The notes below the pieces were generated by a model. The model ran no database searches. It was not told the origin of the DNA and was given only the letters and a program-made list of their open reading frames with translations. Shown here one piece after another: positions 51,306 to 60,190 of a stretch of 64,000 bases of DNA; the stretch's first letter is position 1, and every line of letters begins with the position of its first letter. This DNA comes from Muribaculaceae bacterium Isolate-104 (HZI) (lineage in GTDB: Bacteria; Bacteroidota; Bacteroidia; Bacteroidales; Muribaculaceae): contig RIBJ01000039.1 in assembly GCA_003762715.1 (NCBI GenBank), forward strand, positions 1 through 64,000, in the 5' to 3' direction. The position numbers and the translations under genes are program-made.

Positions 51306-52766
51306 TTGAAAAGATTATTCACACGCAGTACTAATCCGTCTTTGGTTATTTCTCTGGTTCCGGTAGGGCTTCTGTTGTCGGCGATTATCCTCGTGATAAC
51401 GTTTGCCGGAGCCGGCGCCGTTCAGGATTACAGTTACATGATTCTTCTTGGAGCGTCTGCGGTATGCGTAGCTCTTAGTCTCGCATTCTCTTCGCGACCC
51501 AAAAAATTGCTTGTTGCCGGCATCCGCAAGAGCGCCGGTCAGATTTTACCCGCAGTGCTGATATTGTTCTTTATCGGTACTCTCAGCGCCACATGGATGC
51601 TGAGCGGTGTTGTTCCGGCGCTGATTGACTACGGGTTGCGGGTGCTTAATCCCAAGCTGTTTCTTTTGTGTGCCTGCGCGGTGTGCGCTCTTGTTTCCGT
51701 GATAACCGGTACTTCCTGGACCACTATCGCCACTATTGGTGTGGCATTCATGGGGATAGGCACTGTAATGGGCTATAATCCGGCATGGATTGCCGGTGCG
51801 GTTATTTCGGGTGCGTATTTCGGCGACAAGGTTTCTCCGCTGAGCGATACCACGGTACTTGCTGCTGCGACTACGGGGGTGGATTTGTTCACACATATAA
51901 AGTTTCTGATGCTGACCACTATCCCGGCAATGACTATAGCTCTTGCAATATACGGTCTGACGGGATTTTTTACTGACACGGTTTCCGCCGAGAATGCCAT
52001 GAATATCAGGGATGCTATCGAAAGTACTTTCAACATCTCTCCATGGCTGCTGGTGATACCGGGCATGGCAGCGGTTATGATTGCTCTGCGCTGGCGCACG
52101 GATGTGGTTCTCGCCATGAGTTCAATAACCGGACTCGCAGGTTTTTTCTTTTTTCAGCCGCAGCTTGTAGAGAAAATTTGTTCGGGTACTGAATTTGCAG
52201 ACTATGTAGCCGGCGCTCTCAGGATTCTTTCTACGTCAAACGAGATTTCTACGGGCAACAGTCTTCTTGACTCGCTTGTGGCAACATCGGGCATAGAAGG
52301 GATGCTTCCTACCATATATCTTGTGCTCAGCGCTATGATTTTCGGCGGAGTAATGATAGGCAGCGGAATGCTTTCGGCAATCACCCGCTCAATAACACGT
52401 CATCTGCACTCTCCGCGAAATCTTGTAGGTGCCACTGTGGGGAGCGGACTGTTTTTGAACTGCTGTACCGGCGACCAGTACCTTTCCATTATAATCGGAG
52501 CCAATGTGTACAAGAACACATACAAGCGTGCCAATATGAAGCCGCAGTTGCTTGGGCGCACTCTTGAGGATTCGGTGTCCGTGACTTCGGTATTGATTCC
52601 GTGGAATTCGTGCGGACTCACTCAGTCGGCTGTGCTCGGAGTTGCGACCCTCGCCTACTTGCCTTTCTGTTTTTTCAATATACTGAGTCCGGTGATGACT
52701 CTTATTATGGGATGGACCGGCTGGAAAGCCCGGATTTCCAATGCGGCTGTAAGACAGCCGGCATAA
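51306..52766 (+). CDS. nhaC: NhaC-family Na+/H+ antiporter
   Basis: The 486-residue, about 11-helix protein carries NhaC-type blocks (GTLSATWMLSGVVPALIDYG, VTGTSWTTIATIGVAFMGIG, GAYFGDKVSPLSDTTVLAAA, GDQYLSIIIGANVY, SVTSVLIPWNSCGLTQSAVL). It exchanges sodium or another cation for protons at the inner membrane. The start is TTG at 51306, since no ATG fits the promoter and the first membrane helix. It is convergent with the next gene, with 1 nt between their stops. Confidence 0.92.
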   Translation: MKRLFTRSTNPSLVISLVPVGLLLSAIILVITFAGAGAVQDYSYMILLGASAVCVALSLAFSSRPKKLLVAGIRKSAGQILPAVLILFFIGTLSATWMLSGVVPALIDYGLRVLNPKLFLLCACAVCALVSVITGTSWTTIATIGVAFMGIGTVMGYNPAWIAGAVISGAYFGDKVSPLSDTTVLAAATTGVDLFTHIKFLMLTTIPAMTIALAIYGLTGFFTDTVSAENAMNIRDAIESTFNISPWLLVIPGMAAVMIALRWRTDVVLAMSSITGLAGFFFFQPQLVEKICSGTEFADYVAGALRILSTSNEISTGNSLLDSLVATSGIEGMLPTIYLVLSAMIFGGVMIGSGMLSAITRSITRHLHSPRNLVGATVGSGLFLNCCTGDQYLSIIIGANVYKNTYKRANMKPQLLGRTLEDSVSVTSVLIPWNSCGLTQSAVLGVATLAYLPFCFFNILSPVMTLIMGWTGWKARISNAAVRQPA

Positions 52767-52767
52767 A

Positions 52768-52959
52768 TTACCGGTTTTTATCGCGGTCTCTTTCCCGTTT
52801 AAGGAGTGTGAGGCGCAGCAGAAAAATGACAAGCAGCGTGGCTGCAATTATTCCGAAGTAGAACAGGTAGTGTCCGTCATAAAACTGCTGGCGCCCGATG
52901 TAGCACATCACACCAAGGTAAACCAACAGCAATGCTGGTATTATTGTAGAGCGTTTCAT
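52768..52959 (-). CDS. Small two-helix membrane protein
   Basis: The 63-residue protein has two membrane segments (about 5-20 and 30-50) and a basic tail (LLKRERDRDKNR). Its start overlaps the exonuclease stop by 4 nt, making it the last gene of the glyA operon. No function is recognised. Confidence 0.7.
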   Translation of the reverse strand: MKRSTIIPALLLVYLGVMCYIGRQQFYDGHYLFYFGIIAATLLVIFLLRLTLLKRERDRDKNR

Positions 52960-53594
52960 TCTTTGTTTTCAATGATTTCAGTAAGGTATGGGGAACTCAT
53001 GGGGTCAAACTCCCCTGCACTCAGCAGGTTGTATATCCTCAGGCATGCCCATGCGTCAATTGCGGCATAGTGCTGCTGAGCCTCGGTCAGAGAATCGGCT
53101 TCCCAGTTGGAAAGACGCTGCCCTTTTGAGATGCGTTTTCCGAACAGTATGGCAAATATTCTTTGCAGGCTCGCATCAGCAATCTTAAATTCTTTTACAT
53201 AGGACTGGAGGTCGACAAAGCCTTTGGGTTCGAATTCCGCACTGCGGTGCATCACAAAAAAGTCATCTTTAATAGACAATCCGACCTTCAGTATAGCGTC
53301 GTTTTCAAGAAAGCGTTTCACGGCGCCGTCCACACCGAGCCTGTTGACTCTGAACAGCCAGCATCGGTCTTCGCCACTCACCTGCATGAGCGCCACATTG
53401 TTTGTCTTCCCTTTGCGGAATGCCGGTTTTGTTTCGGTGTCAAAGCCCACCACGCTACATGATAGAATTTCATCGAGCGCCTTGTCTGCCAGTTCGGGAG
53501 TGTCGACTATCGTTATGCAGCCGGGGTATGTGACCAACGGCATTTCCGCGACAAGATCTTTCGGGATGCTTACAACAGTGCGGGTGTCTGTCAT
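52956..53594 (-). CDS. 3'-5' exonuclease domain protein (DEDDy, RNase D-like)
   Basis: The 212-residue protein has exo motifs I (VVGFDTETKP), II (LKVGLSIKDDFFV) and III (QQHYAAIDAWACLRIY), so the DEDDy catalytic set is complete. No HRDC domain follows, unlike RNase D, so it is a stand-alone exonuclease domain found widely in Bacteroidetes. The substrate (RNA or DNA) is unknown. It overlaps bioD by 4 nt. Confidence 0.88.
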   Translation of the reverse strand: MTDTRTVVSIPKDLVAEMPLVTYPGCITIVDTPELADKALDEILSCSVVGFDTETKPAFRKGKTNNVALMQVSGEDRCWLFRVNRLGVDGAVKRFLENDAILKVGLSIKDDFFVMHRSAEFEPKGFVDLQSYVKEFKIADASLQRIFAILFGKRISKGQRLSNWEADSLTEAQQHYAAIDAWACLRIYNLLSAGEFDPMSSPYLTEIIENKE

Positions 53595-54229
53595 TTCAGT
53601 GAGGGGATAAGAATCACCGGTGCGTCGGGGAAGTATTTTCCGACGTACATTTTCATATATTCAAGCGAGTCGGCTGCAATCACAGGATCGTAGTCGAAAT
53701 GGGTGTTGTACAGGAGCGAATGCAGGCGCATACCTCTCGCACGGATAGCCTCAAGAGCGAGTATAGTATGGTTAATAGACCCCAGTTTTCCGTTTGTAAC
53801 CAGCGCTACCGGCAGGTTGTTTGCCAGCGGGAAGTCTATTGTCAGAGTGCCTTCATAGTCAAGCGGCACCATCAGACCGCCAGCTCCTTCGACAAGCAGT
53901 GTGTCGTAAGCTCCGGCAAGACGTTCCATGCAATTTTCTATTTTGCGCAAATCCACAGGACGACCGTCAATCTTAGCGGCAAGCGAGGGGGATGCCGGGT
54001 AAGAGTATATCTCGGGGGCGGTTATGCCGAGTTCGTCTTCAGGTATGGAGTCGACACCCATCAGGCGGCGGTGAATCTCTATGTCTTCGGAGCGACCTAC
54101 ATTGCCGGTCTGCACGAATTTCATAGTAGCCACCGTATCTCCCTCGCGGGCTATTTGCGCCGCCAGCCAGCCGGTAGCGTAGCTTTTACCGGCATCTGTA
54201 TCGGTACCGCTTACAAATATTATATTCAT
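53591..54229 (-). CDS. bioD: Dethiobiotin synthetase
   Basis: The 212-residue protein has a P-loop VSGTDTDAGKSYATGWLAA and VEGAGGLMVPLD, both typical of BioD. It forms dethiobiotin from diaminopelargonate, CO2 and ATP. No other biotin genes are seen nearby; the operon partners are lgt and an exonuclease. It overlaps both by ATGA. Confidence 0.93.
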   Translation of the reverse strand: MNIIFVSGTDTDAGKSYATGWLAAQIAREGDTVATMKFVQTGNVGRSEDIEIHRRLMGVDSIPEDELGITAPEIYSYPASPSLAAKIDGRPVDLRKIENCMERLAGAYDTLLVEGAGGLMVPLDYEGTLTIDFPLANNLPVALVTNGKLGSINHTILALEAIRARGMRLHSLLYNTHFDYDPVIAADSLEYMKMYVGKYFPDAPVILIPSLK

Positions 54230-55089
54230 TTTTTATTAGTGGAATTGTCCTCGTCGGCAAACCTGTCGGGGAACGGGATGTCAACTTTCGGGCGACACAT
54301 AGCCCTAATGACAAGAAACACGCCCGCGAGGACGAAGGGGATGCTTAGGAGCTGCCCCATGTTCAGAGTCATGGATGCTTCAAAACCGACCTGGTCGTTC
54401 TTGATAAATTCAATAAGGAATCTCGGCAGGAATATTCCGATAAAGAACACTCCGAATATGAGGCCGGGACGCGTTTCCGCATTTTTGCGCCAGTACATCC
54501 ACATGAGCAGGGCAAACAGCGCGAAGTAGCAGAATGCCTCGTACAGCTGTGTGGGATGACACGCCATGCCTTCGTACATTCTGTGCCACTGGGCGGAGCG
54601 CACGAACATGAAGCCCCACGGCAGGTCGGTAGCTGTGCCGAATATCTCGGAGTTCATGAGGTTGCCTATTCGAATCATGCCGCCTACCAACGCCACAGGA
54701 ATCACGAGTCTGTCAAATGTCCATATGGGACTTTTCTTAGTGGTGAACACCGAGTACAGAATCACGGCGAGTATAATGGCAAGCGTGCCTCCGTGACTCG
54801 CGAGCCCTCCTTCCCACACCTTTAGGATGTCAGCAGGATGCGCGCTGTAGTAGCTCCATTCGTAGAAGAACACATGTCCGAGGCGCGCTCCTACAATTGT
54901 GGCGCCCACGACCCACAGCAACAGGATGCCGAGCCATTTCTCGGGCGCGCCTTCATGACGGTAGATGCGCCCGAGAATATTATAGCCAAGCCAAAAACCT
55001 ATAGCGAACATCAGTCCGTACCACCTGACGGTGAACGGACCGAGTGACAGAAGGTCGGGATTCGCGTTCCAGACTATGAACTGAAACAT
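54226..55089 (-). CDS. lgt: Prolipoprotein diacylglyceryl transferase
   Basis: The 287-residue protein has seven membrane segments and the signature GGMIRIGNLMNSEIFG (R-x-G-N-x-x-N-x-E), HGGTLAI, and LYEAFCYFALF. Lgt adds diacylglycerol to the lipobox cysteine of prolipoproteins. It follows glyA by 7 nt and overlaps bioD by 4 nt. Confidence 0.97.
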   Translation of the reverse strand: MFQFIVWNANPDLLSLGPFTVRWYGLMFAIGFWLGYNILGRIYRHEGAPEKWLGILLLWVVGATIVGARLGHVFFYEWSYYSAHPADILKVWEGGLASHGGTLAIILAVILYSVFTTKKSPIWTFDRLVIPVALVGGMIRIGNLMNSEIFGTATDLPWGFMFVRSAQWHRMYEGMACHPTQLYEAFCYFALFALLMWMYWRKNAETRPGLIFGVFFIGIFLPRFLIEFIKNDQVGFEASMTLNMGQLLSIPFVLAGVFLVIRAMCRPKVDIPFPDRFADEDNSTNKK

Positions 55090-55096
55090 TATTCAA

Positions 55097-56377
55097 TCAG
55101 TAAGCGAACATGGGATACGCCTCCATCATTTCGTTTACGCGTGCGCGCACAGAGGCTATAACGTCGGTGTTTTCGGGAGCAGAAAGCACTTCGTCAATCA
55201 AGTCCACAATCTTAGCCATTTCCGCTTCCTTGACACCGCGTGTGGTGATAGCGGGAGTGCCGAAACGGATGCCGGATGTCTGGAAAGGCGAGCGGCTGTC
55301 AAAGGGCACCATGTTCTTGTTTGCGGTTATGTCTGCATCAACAAGCGCTTTTTCCGCCACTTTACCTGTGAGTTCGGGGAATTTGGTGCGGAGGTCAACG
55401 AGTATGCAGTGGTTGTCTGTGCCGCCGCTGACAATTTTGTAGCCTTTGTTCATAAGGGCTTCCGCCATTGCGCGGGCGTTTTTCTGCACCTGCTTCTGGT
55501 ACTCCTTGTATTCGGGTTTGAGCGCTTCACCGAATGCAACAGCCTTTGCAGCGATGACATGCTCAAGCGGACCGCCCTGCACTCCGGGGAACACAGCGCT
55601 GTCGATAAGAGAGCTCATCATTCTCACCTCGCCTTTGTTGTTGGTTTTGCCGAAGGGGTTGGGGAAATCCTTGCCCATGAGAATGATACCGCCACGGGGA
55701 CCGCGTAGGGTCTTGTGAGTGGTAGAGGTGACGATGTGCGCGTGCTTAATCGGGTTTTCAAGAAGACCGGCGGCTATGAGACCGGCGGGGTGAGCCATGT
55801 CAACCATAAATATCGCACCGATTTCGTCAGCGAGTTTTCTCATGCGGGCGTAATCCCATTCGCGTGAGTATGCGCTCGCTCCGCCGATTATCAGTCTGGG
55901 GCGCTCGCGACGAGCCACTTCCTCCATCTGTTCATAATCGACGAGTCCGGTTTCGGCGCTCACGTTGTACTCAAGCGCCTGGAACATCAGACCGCTGAAA
56001 TTGACGGGGCTGCCGTGGCTGAGGTGACCTCCGTGACTGAGATTGAGTCCGAGGAATTTGTCACCGGGCTTAAGAACAGTCATGAACACCGCCATATTTG
56101 CCTGAGCGCCGGAGTGGGGCTGCACGTTAGCGTATTCGGCGCCGAAAAGCTGCTTAACACGGTCGATAGCAACCTGCTCCACCTGGTCCACCACACCACA
56201 GCCGCCGTAATAGCGGTGTCCGGGATAGCCTTCGGCATATTTGTTTGTCAGGCATGAGCCCATTGCCGCCATAACTTCGTCGCTGACAAAGTTTTCAGAG
56301 GCTATAAGTTCAATACCTTTTTTCTGACGCTGATGCTCGCGCTCGATAAGATCAAAAATAACGGTGTCTTTTTTCAT
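55097..56377 (-). CDS. glyA: Serine hydroxymethyltransferase
   Basis: The 426-residue protein carries [31 protein letters not shown], and the PLP-lysine motif [15 protein letters not shown] (Lys about 228). It interconverts serine and glycine with tetrahydrofolate. It is the first gene of a minus-strand operon; a TAATTTTG box lies 40 nt upstream. Confidence 0.98.
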   Translation of the reverse strand: MKKDTVIFDLIEREHQRQKKGIELIASENFVSDEVMAAMGSCLTNKYAEGYPGHRYYGGCGVVDQVEQVAIDRVKQLFGAEYANVQPHSGAQANMAVFMTVLKPGDKFLGLNLSHGGHLSHGSPVNFSGLMFQALEYNVSAETGLVDYEQMEEVARRERPRLIIGGASAYSREWDYARMRKLADEIGAIFMVDMAHPAGLIAAGLLENPIKHAHIVTSTTHKTLRGPRGGIILMGKDFPNPFGKTNNKGEVRMMSSLIDSAVFPGVQGGPLEHVIAAKAVAFGEALKPEYKEYQKQVQKNARAMAEALMNKGYKIVSGGTDNHCILVDLRTKFPELTGKVAEKALVDADITANKNMVPFDSRSPFQTSGIRFGTPAITTRGVKEAEMAKIVDLIDEVLSAPENTDVIASVRARVNEMMEAYPMFAY

Positions 56378-56416
56378 TGCACTTCGTTGGGTAAAATGTT
56401 GATGTTTTTATGGGCG

Positions 56417-56424
56417 CAAAATTA
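56417..56424 (-). promoter_or_regulatory. -7 box of the glyA operon
   Basis: The minus strand reads TAATTTTG, a perfect match to the -7 consensus, in the 73-nt gap between the flavin reductase gene and glyA. The -33 region is not a clear match. Confidence 0.6.
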
Positions 56425-56450
56425 ATGAAAAAAAGTGAGATTCAAGCCTC

Positions 56451-57023
56451 TCACTCCTTTTTCTTGACAGACCAGCCGAAGCGTCCGATTTCGGCTCCCA
56501 GTCCGTAATAGTGTCCGTGGCTGTAAGCGAGGAGCCCTGCCGCTCCGAGGTCAAACGCTCCGGTTTCGGGGTCAATTAGTTCTTTATCGGCAAGCACGTC
56601 AAGCACTTCGCCGATAATCATGTCGTGACTGCCGAGTTTCATTATTTCTCTGACGCGGCACTCTATGCTGAGGGGGGATTCCTTCACATAGGGGCATGCC
56701 ACTTTGTGCCCGGGCTGCGGAGTGAGTTTGGTATGCTGCCATTTGTCATAGTCGCGACCGCTGCGCACGCCGCACCAGTCAACCGCCTTTGCCATAGCCT
56801 CGGTAGTGAGGTTGACGGTAAACTCCATATTCTCCTTTATCATATTATAGGAGTGGCGTTCGGGGCGCACGGAAATGTAGAGCATGGCGGGGTCGGTACA
56901 CACCGTGCCTGTCCACGCCACGGTAATGAGGTTGGAGCTGTCGCGGTTGCCACAGCTCACCAGCACAGCGGGCACGGGATACGCCATAGTGCCGGGCTTC
57001 CAGATTTCGCGACCGTTCAGCAT
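56451..57023 (-). CDS. Flavin reductase-like domain protein
   Basis: The 190-residue protein has the FMN-binding split-barrel pattern of the flavin reductase family (PAVLVSCGNRDSSNLITVAW, YISVRPERHSYNMIKENMEF, FTVNLTT, MIIGEVLDVLAD). It binds FMN and may reduce it with NAD(P)H; the exact reaction is unknown. It overlaps pyrI by 7 nt, an unusual partner that is otherwise unexplained. Confidence 0.88.
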   Translation of the reverse strand: MLNGREIWKPGTMAYPVPAVLVSCGNRDSSNLITVAWTGTVCTDPAMLYISVRPERHSYNMIKENMEFTVNLTTEAMAKAVDWCGVRSGRDYDKWQHTKLTPQPGHKVACPYVKESPLSIECRVREIMKLGSHDMIIGEVLDVLADKELIDPETGAFDLGAAGLLAYSHGHYYGLGAEIGRFGWSVKKKE

Positions 57024-57478
57024 ATCTGCGCGTCCACACTTTTGACGGTTTTGCCACAGTAGTGGCAGCGAATGGTCACATCGTCGCGGTCAATGACGTC
57101 AAACCGCGTGCGCATAGGCTCGTTGTTGGTTATGCACTTGGGGTTGCCGCACCGCACCACACCGACAAGAGTGTCGGCAAGACGAACTTGCCTTTTCTCC
57201 ACCACCTCGAAATCACGAATTATATTTATCTTGGCGCCGGGGGCAATAATAGCTATGCGGTTGAGAGTTGCCTCGGGAAATGTAACATCGGCAATCTTCA
57301 CAATACCTTTGGTGCCCATGCGGCGGCTCGGCAGGTTGTTGCCTATTGTCACATGAGTGTCCATGCCCTCTATGTCAAGCAGCTTGACAACCTTGAACAG
57401 GACGTTGCTCGGAATATGGTCAATCACGGTGCCGTTTCTCAGAGCGGCTACGGCGAGTTCTTTTTTATCGGTGTTCAT
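57017..57478 (-). CDS. pyrI: Aspartate carbamoyltransferase regulatory chain
   Basis: The 153-residue protein has the allosteric domain (VAALRNGTVIDHIPSNVLFK) and a four-cysteine zinc domain (CGNPKCITN and RCHYCGKTV). It binds nucleotides and the PyrB trimers to control pyrimidine synthesis. It starts 3 nt after pyrB. Confidence 0.97.
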   Translation of the reverse strand: MNTDKKELAVAALRNGTVIDHIPSNVLFKVVKLLDIEGMDTHVTIGNNLPSRRMGTKGIVKIADVTFPEATLNRIAIIAPGAKINIIRDFEVVEKRQVRLADTLVGVVRCGNPKCITNNEPMRTRFDVIDRDDVTIRCHYCGKTVKSVDAQIC

Positions 57479-57481
57479 CGC

Positions 57482-58405
57482 TTAAAGTTTTTGAGGGTCA
57501 ATGTCAAGAGCGCGGCAAATTATAGCCTGGCGCGCGAAGAGTCCGTTTCGCGCCTGCTCGAAATAGTATGCCTTGGGGTTGTCGTCCACATCCTGGCTGA
57601 TTTCGTTTATTCTCGGCAGCGGATGCAGCACCTTGAGGTTGTCTTTGGCATCGGCGAGCATGGCGTTGTGAAGGGTATAGAGGTTTTTCACCTTTTCATA
57701 CTCCATTATGTCGGTAAACCGCTCACGCTGCACTCTTGTCATGTACAGGATGTCGCTGCTGTTTATCACTTCGGGAGAAAAATCCTTGTGCTCGCTGTAG
57801 CGTATGCCGTTTCTGTCACAGAAGCGGCGGTACTCCGCCGGCATCTGCAGTTCGTCGCACGCCACAAAGTTGAATGTCGGGTTGAAATACCTCATCGCCA
57901 TGAGCAGACTGTGCACCGTTCTGCCATACTTCAGGTCACCCACCATGGTTATGGTCAGGTCGTTGAGCCGACCTTGTGTCTTGCTTATGGAGTATAGGTC
58001 AAGCATGGTCTGCGAGGGGTGCTGGTTGGAACCGTCGCCGGCATTAATCACCGGCACATCGGTCACTTCCGTTGCATAGCGGGCAGCGCCTTCGAGGTGG
58101 TGGCGCATCACGATAAGATCAGCATAATTGCTCACCATTTTTATGGTGTCTTTTAGAGTCTCGCCCTTGGCAGAGCTTGAGGTGCTGGCATCGCTGAAGC
58201 CTATCACCCGCCCGCCGAGACGGTTCACCGCGGTTTCAAAACTCAGGCGAGTGCGCGTGGAGGGTTCAAAAAACAGTGTTGCCACAACCTTGCCGTCAAG
58301 CACTTTAAGGTTAGGGTTTTCTTCAAAATAGCGTGCTCTCTCAATCAGGTCGAGAATCTCTTCACGGCTGATGTCGTCGATAGACACAAGGCTCTTGCTG
58401 TTCAT
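57482..58405 (-). CDS. pyrB: Aspartate carbamoyltransferase catalytic chain
   Basis: The 307-residue protein has the carbamoyl-phosphate motif [14 protein letters not shown] (about 50-63) and the aspartate-loop [10 protein letters not shown] near 265. It makes carbamoyl-aspartate in pyrimidine biosynthesis. It begins the operon pyrB-pyrI-flavin reductase, with a TACCTTTG box 28 nt upstream. Confidence 0.98.
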   Translation of the reverse strand: MNSKSLVSIDDISREEILDLIERARYFEENPNLKVLDGKVVATLFFEPSTRTRLSFETAVNRLGGRVIGFSDASTSSSAKGETLKDTIKMVSNYADLIVMRHHLEGAARYATEVTDVPVINAGDGSNQHPSQTMLDLYSISKTQGRLNDLTITMVGDLKYGRTVHSLLMAMRYFNPTFNFVACDELQMPAEYRRFCDRNGIRYSEHKDFSPEVINSSDILYMTRVQRERFTDIMEYEKVKNLYTLHNAMLADAKDNLKVLHPLPRINEISQDVDDNPKAYYFEQARNGLFARQAIICRALDIDPQKL

Positions 58406-58432
58406 AGCGCGGATGGTATTTGGTTACATCTG

Positions 58433-58440
58433 CAAAGGTA
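58433..58440 (-). promoter_or_regulatory. -7 box of the pyrBI operon
   Basis: The minus strand reads TACCTTTG, matching TAnnTTTG, 28 nt before the pyrB ATG. The remaining 200 nt to 58639 hold a TATATAATAATATAT stretch but no gene. Confidence 0.6.
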
Positions 58441-58639
58441 ATACATCAAAAAAGCGGAAGCAAGAAATATAAAAAATTTTTATCACGCCCACCAAACCGC
58501 ACCTTATATAATAATATATGAGTCTTGGGGACTTCCCTACCCCAATAAAAGCGACAAAGACGAATCTCACGATCCGTCCTTGCCTAATTATTTTTTTAGT
58601 ATGTAAAAATATTACCGGGTTAACGGTAATGCGTTCAAA

Positions 58640-60154
58640 TCATTTCTGTGGACGTGTTGCCTCCCAGTTAGGAGTCTGCTCCACACCGAAGCCTGCATTG
58701 ATTTCATCTGCAGGAATCGGGAAGACAACGCCGGAAACATTAACGTTATTAAGCTCATACTTGATGTTCGGAGCGTCATAAGCGTATAGATTTGTGGTCT
58801 CGTTCCAACGACGAAGATCCCAAAGACGATGTCCTTCCTGGAACAATTCGCGAGCGCGTTCATCCTTCAGGAATGCAAACAGAGAAGCTGCATCAGCGGG
58901 CAGGTCGTTGACAGAAGTGATATCCTTGTTGCGCTTTGCCACAACGAGCAGTTCATTTTTGGCATCATTAAGATTGCCGAGTTTTATGTCGGCTTCAGCC
59001 TGAATGAGGAACATTTCGGGAGCGTTAATCAGATAGTTAGTCTGAACAGCAGGGTTACCGCCTGTAACAGCGTTGAAAGAGCCTGTGCCGAATTTGCCGC
59101 CGCCATACCAAGGTATAGCATCACCATACTCGACATACTGGGTTCCTTGCTGATTAGTCCAATACATGATTGACTTACGCACGTCACCATCTTCATAAAG
59201 CGATACGAGGTAAGGGCTCGGACCATAGCAGTATGAGGTGTAGAGTGTGCCACAAGAGTTTGCGCTCCAGTTTGTGCTGCTGTCAAGAGCAAGGAAAAAT
59301 ATGCTCTCGCCATTAGACCAAAGACCAGAATAAAGAGCTGCGTAGTCAGCATCAGTGTAGGCAAGTGAGTTTATTCCACTGAGGGTAAGAGCTTTGTCTG
59401 CCGCCTCTTTGGCACCTGTCCAATCCTCAAGATAGAGTTTCACACGAGCCATAAGACCGTAAACCGCGGCAGGGCTGAACACCTGACCGGATGTACGGCT
59501 TACACCGGCTTGCTGATATGCCTGAATCGAATTGTTCAAGTCAGAAAGAATCTGTGTGTAGCAATCGCCTACAGAAGAGCGAGAAACTTCAGCAAAAGCC
59601 TCTACCGGCTCGTTCACAACAACCACACCGGGTTCTGAAGAGAAGTCCTGTCCGTCAACTTTTACCTGATGACCGAATACATTTGTAAGAACGCTCATTG
59701 CATAAGCTCTCAGGGCATATGCTTCGGCTTTGTAAAGCTGAAGATCAACTGCATCTTCTGAATTTGCGTCAGGCAGTAGCTCGTCGCATGCCTTGATTAT
59801 ACGGGCAGAGTTGTCTACAACCTTGTAACCATATACCCATACATACTGAAATCCATAATAAGTGTCAAGATATGTGTACTCATAAATAGCGTTCTGATGA
59901 TTATTGTCGCCATTCCAGTACATTATGTCCGAACCAAGATCGCCAAATGTTGTAGCATAGTTGCCGGCAAAATAATATTGACACAGACGGTAATATGTAC
60001 CATTCAGTGCATAGCCAATACTACCCGGTGTTGCCAGACCACTTTCCAAATCGACCGCATCATAGATGTCAGTCTCGAGAAACTTGTCACCGCAGCCTGT
60101 TGCTCCGAAAGCGAGCATCAAACCGGCAAGAGACTTGATAAATATATTTTTCAT
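58640..60154 (-). CDS. SusD/RagB-family nutrient-binding lipoprotein
   Basis: I place the start at ATG 60154 (MKNIFIKSLAGLMLAFGATG), giving a lipobox cysteine at residue 21 and 504 residues. The N-terminal TPR-like helices (YALNGTYYRLCQYYFAGNY, AEAYALRAYAMSVLTNVFG) and the C-terminal block (FLKDERARELFQEGHRLWDL, RRWNETTNLY) are standard for SusD. It binds a ligand on the cell surface and closes the partner SusC. It is 36 nt downstream of the susC-like gene. The substrate cannot be told. Confidence 0.95.
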   Translation of the reverse strand: MKNIFIKSLAGLMLAFGATGCGDKFLETDIYDAVDLESGLATPGSIGYALNGTYYRLCQYYFAGNYATTFGDLGSDIMYWNGDNNHQNAIYEYTYLDTYYGFQYVWVYGYKVVDNSARIIKACDELLPDANSEDAVDLQLYKAEAYALRAYAMSVLTNVFGHQVKVDGQDFSSEPGVVVVNEPVEAFAEVSRSSVGDCYTQILSDLNNSIQAYQQAGVSRTSGQVFSPAAVYGLMARVKLYLEDWTGAKEAADKALTLSGINSLAYTDADYAALYSGLWSNGESIFFLALDSSTNWSANSCGTLYTSYCYGPSPYLVSLYEDGDVRKSIMYWTNQQGTQYVEYGDAIPWYGGGKFGTGSFNAVTGGNPAVQTNYLINAPEMFLIQAEADIKLGNLNDAKNELLVVAKRNKDITSVNDLPADAASLFAFLKDERARELFQEGHRLWDLRRWNETTNLYAYDAPNIKYELNNVNVSGVVFPIPADEINAGFGVEQTPNWEATRPQK

Positions 60155-60190
60155 TTTGTTATTATCCGTTTTTATTGTGAGTTTCAACTA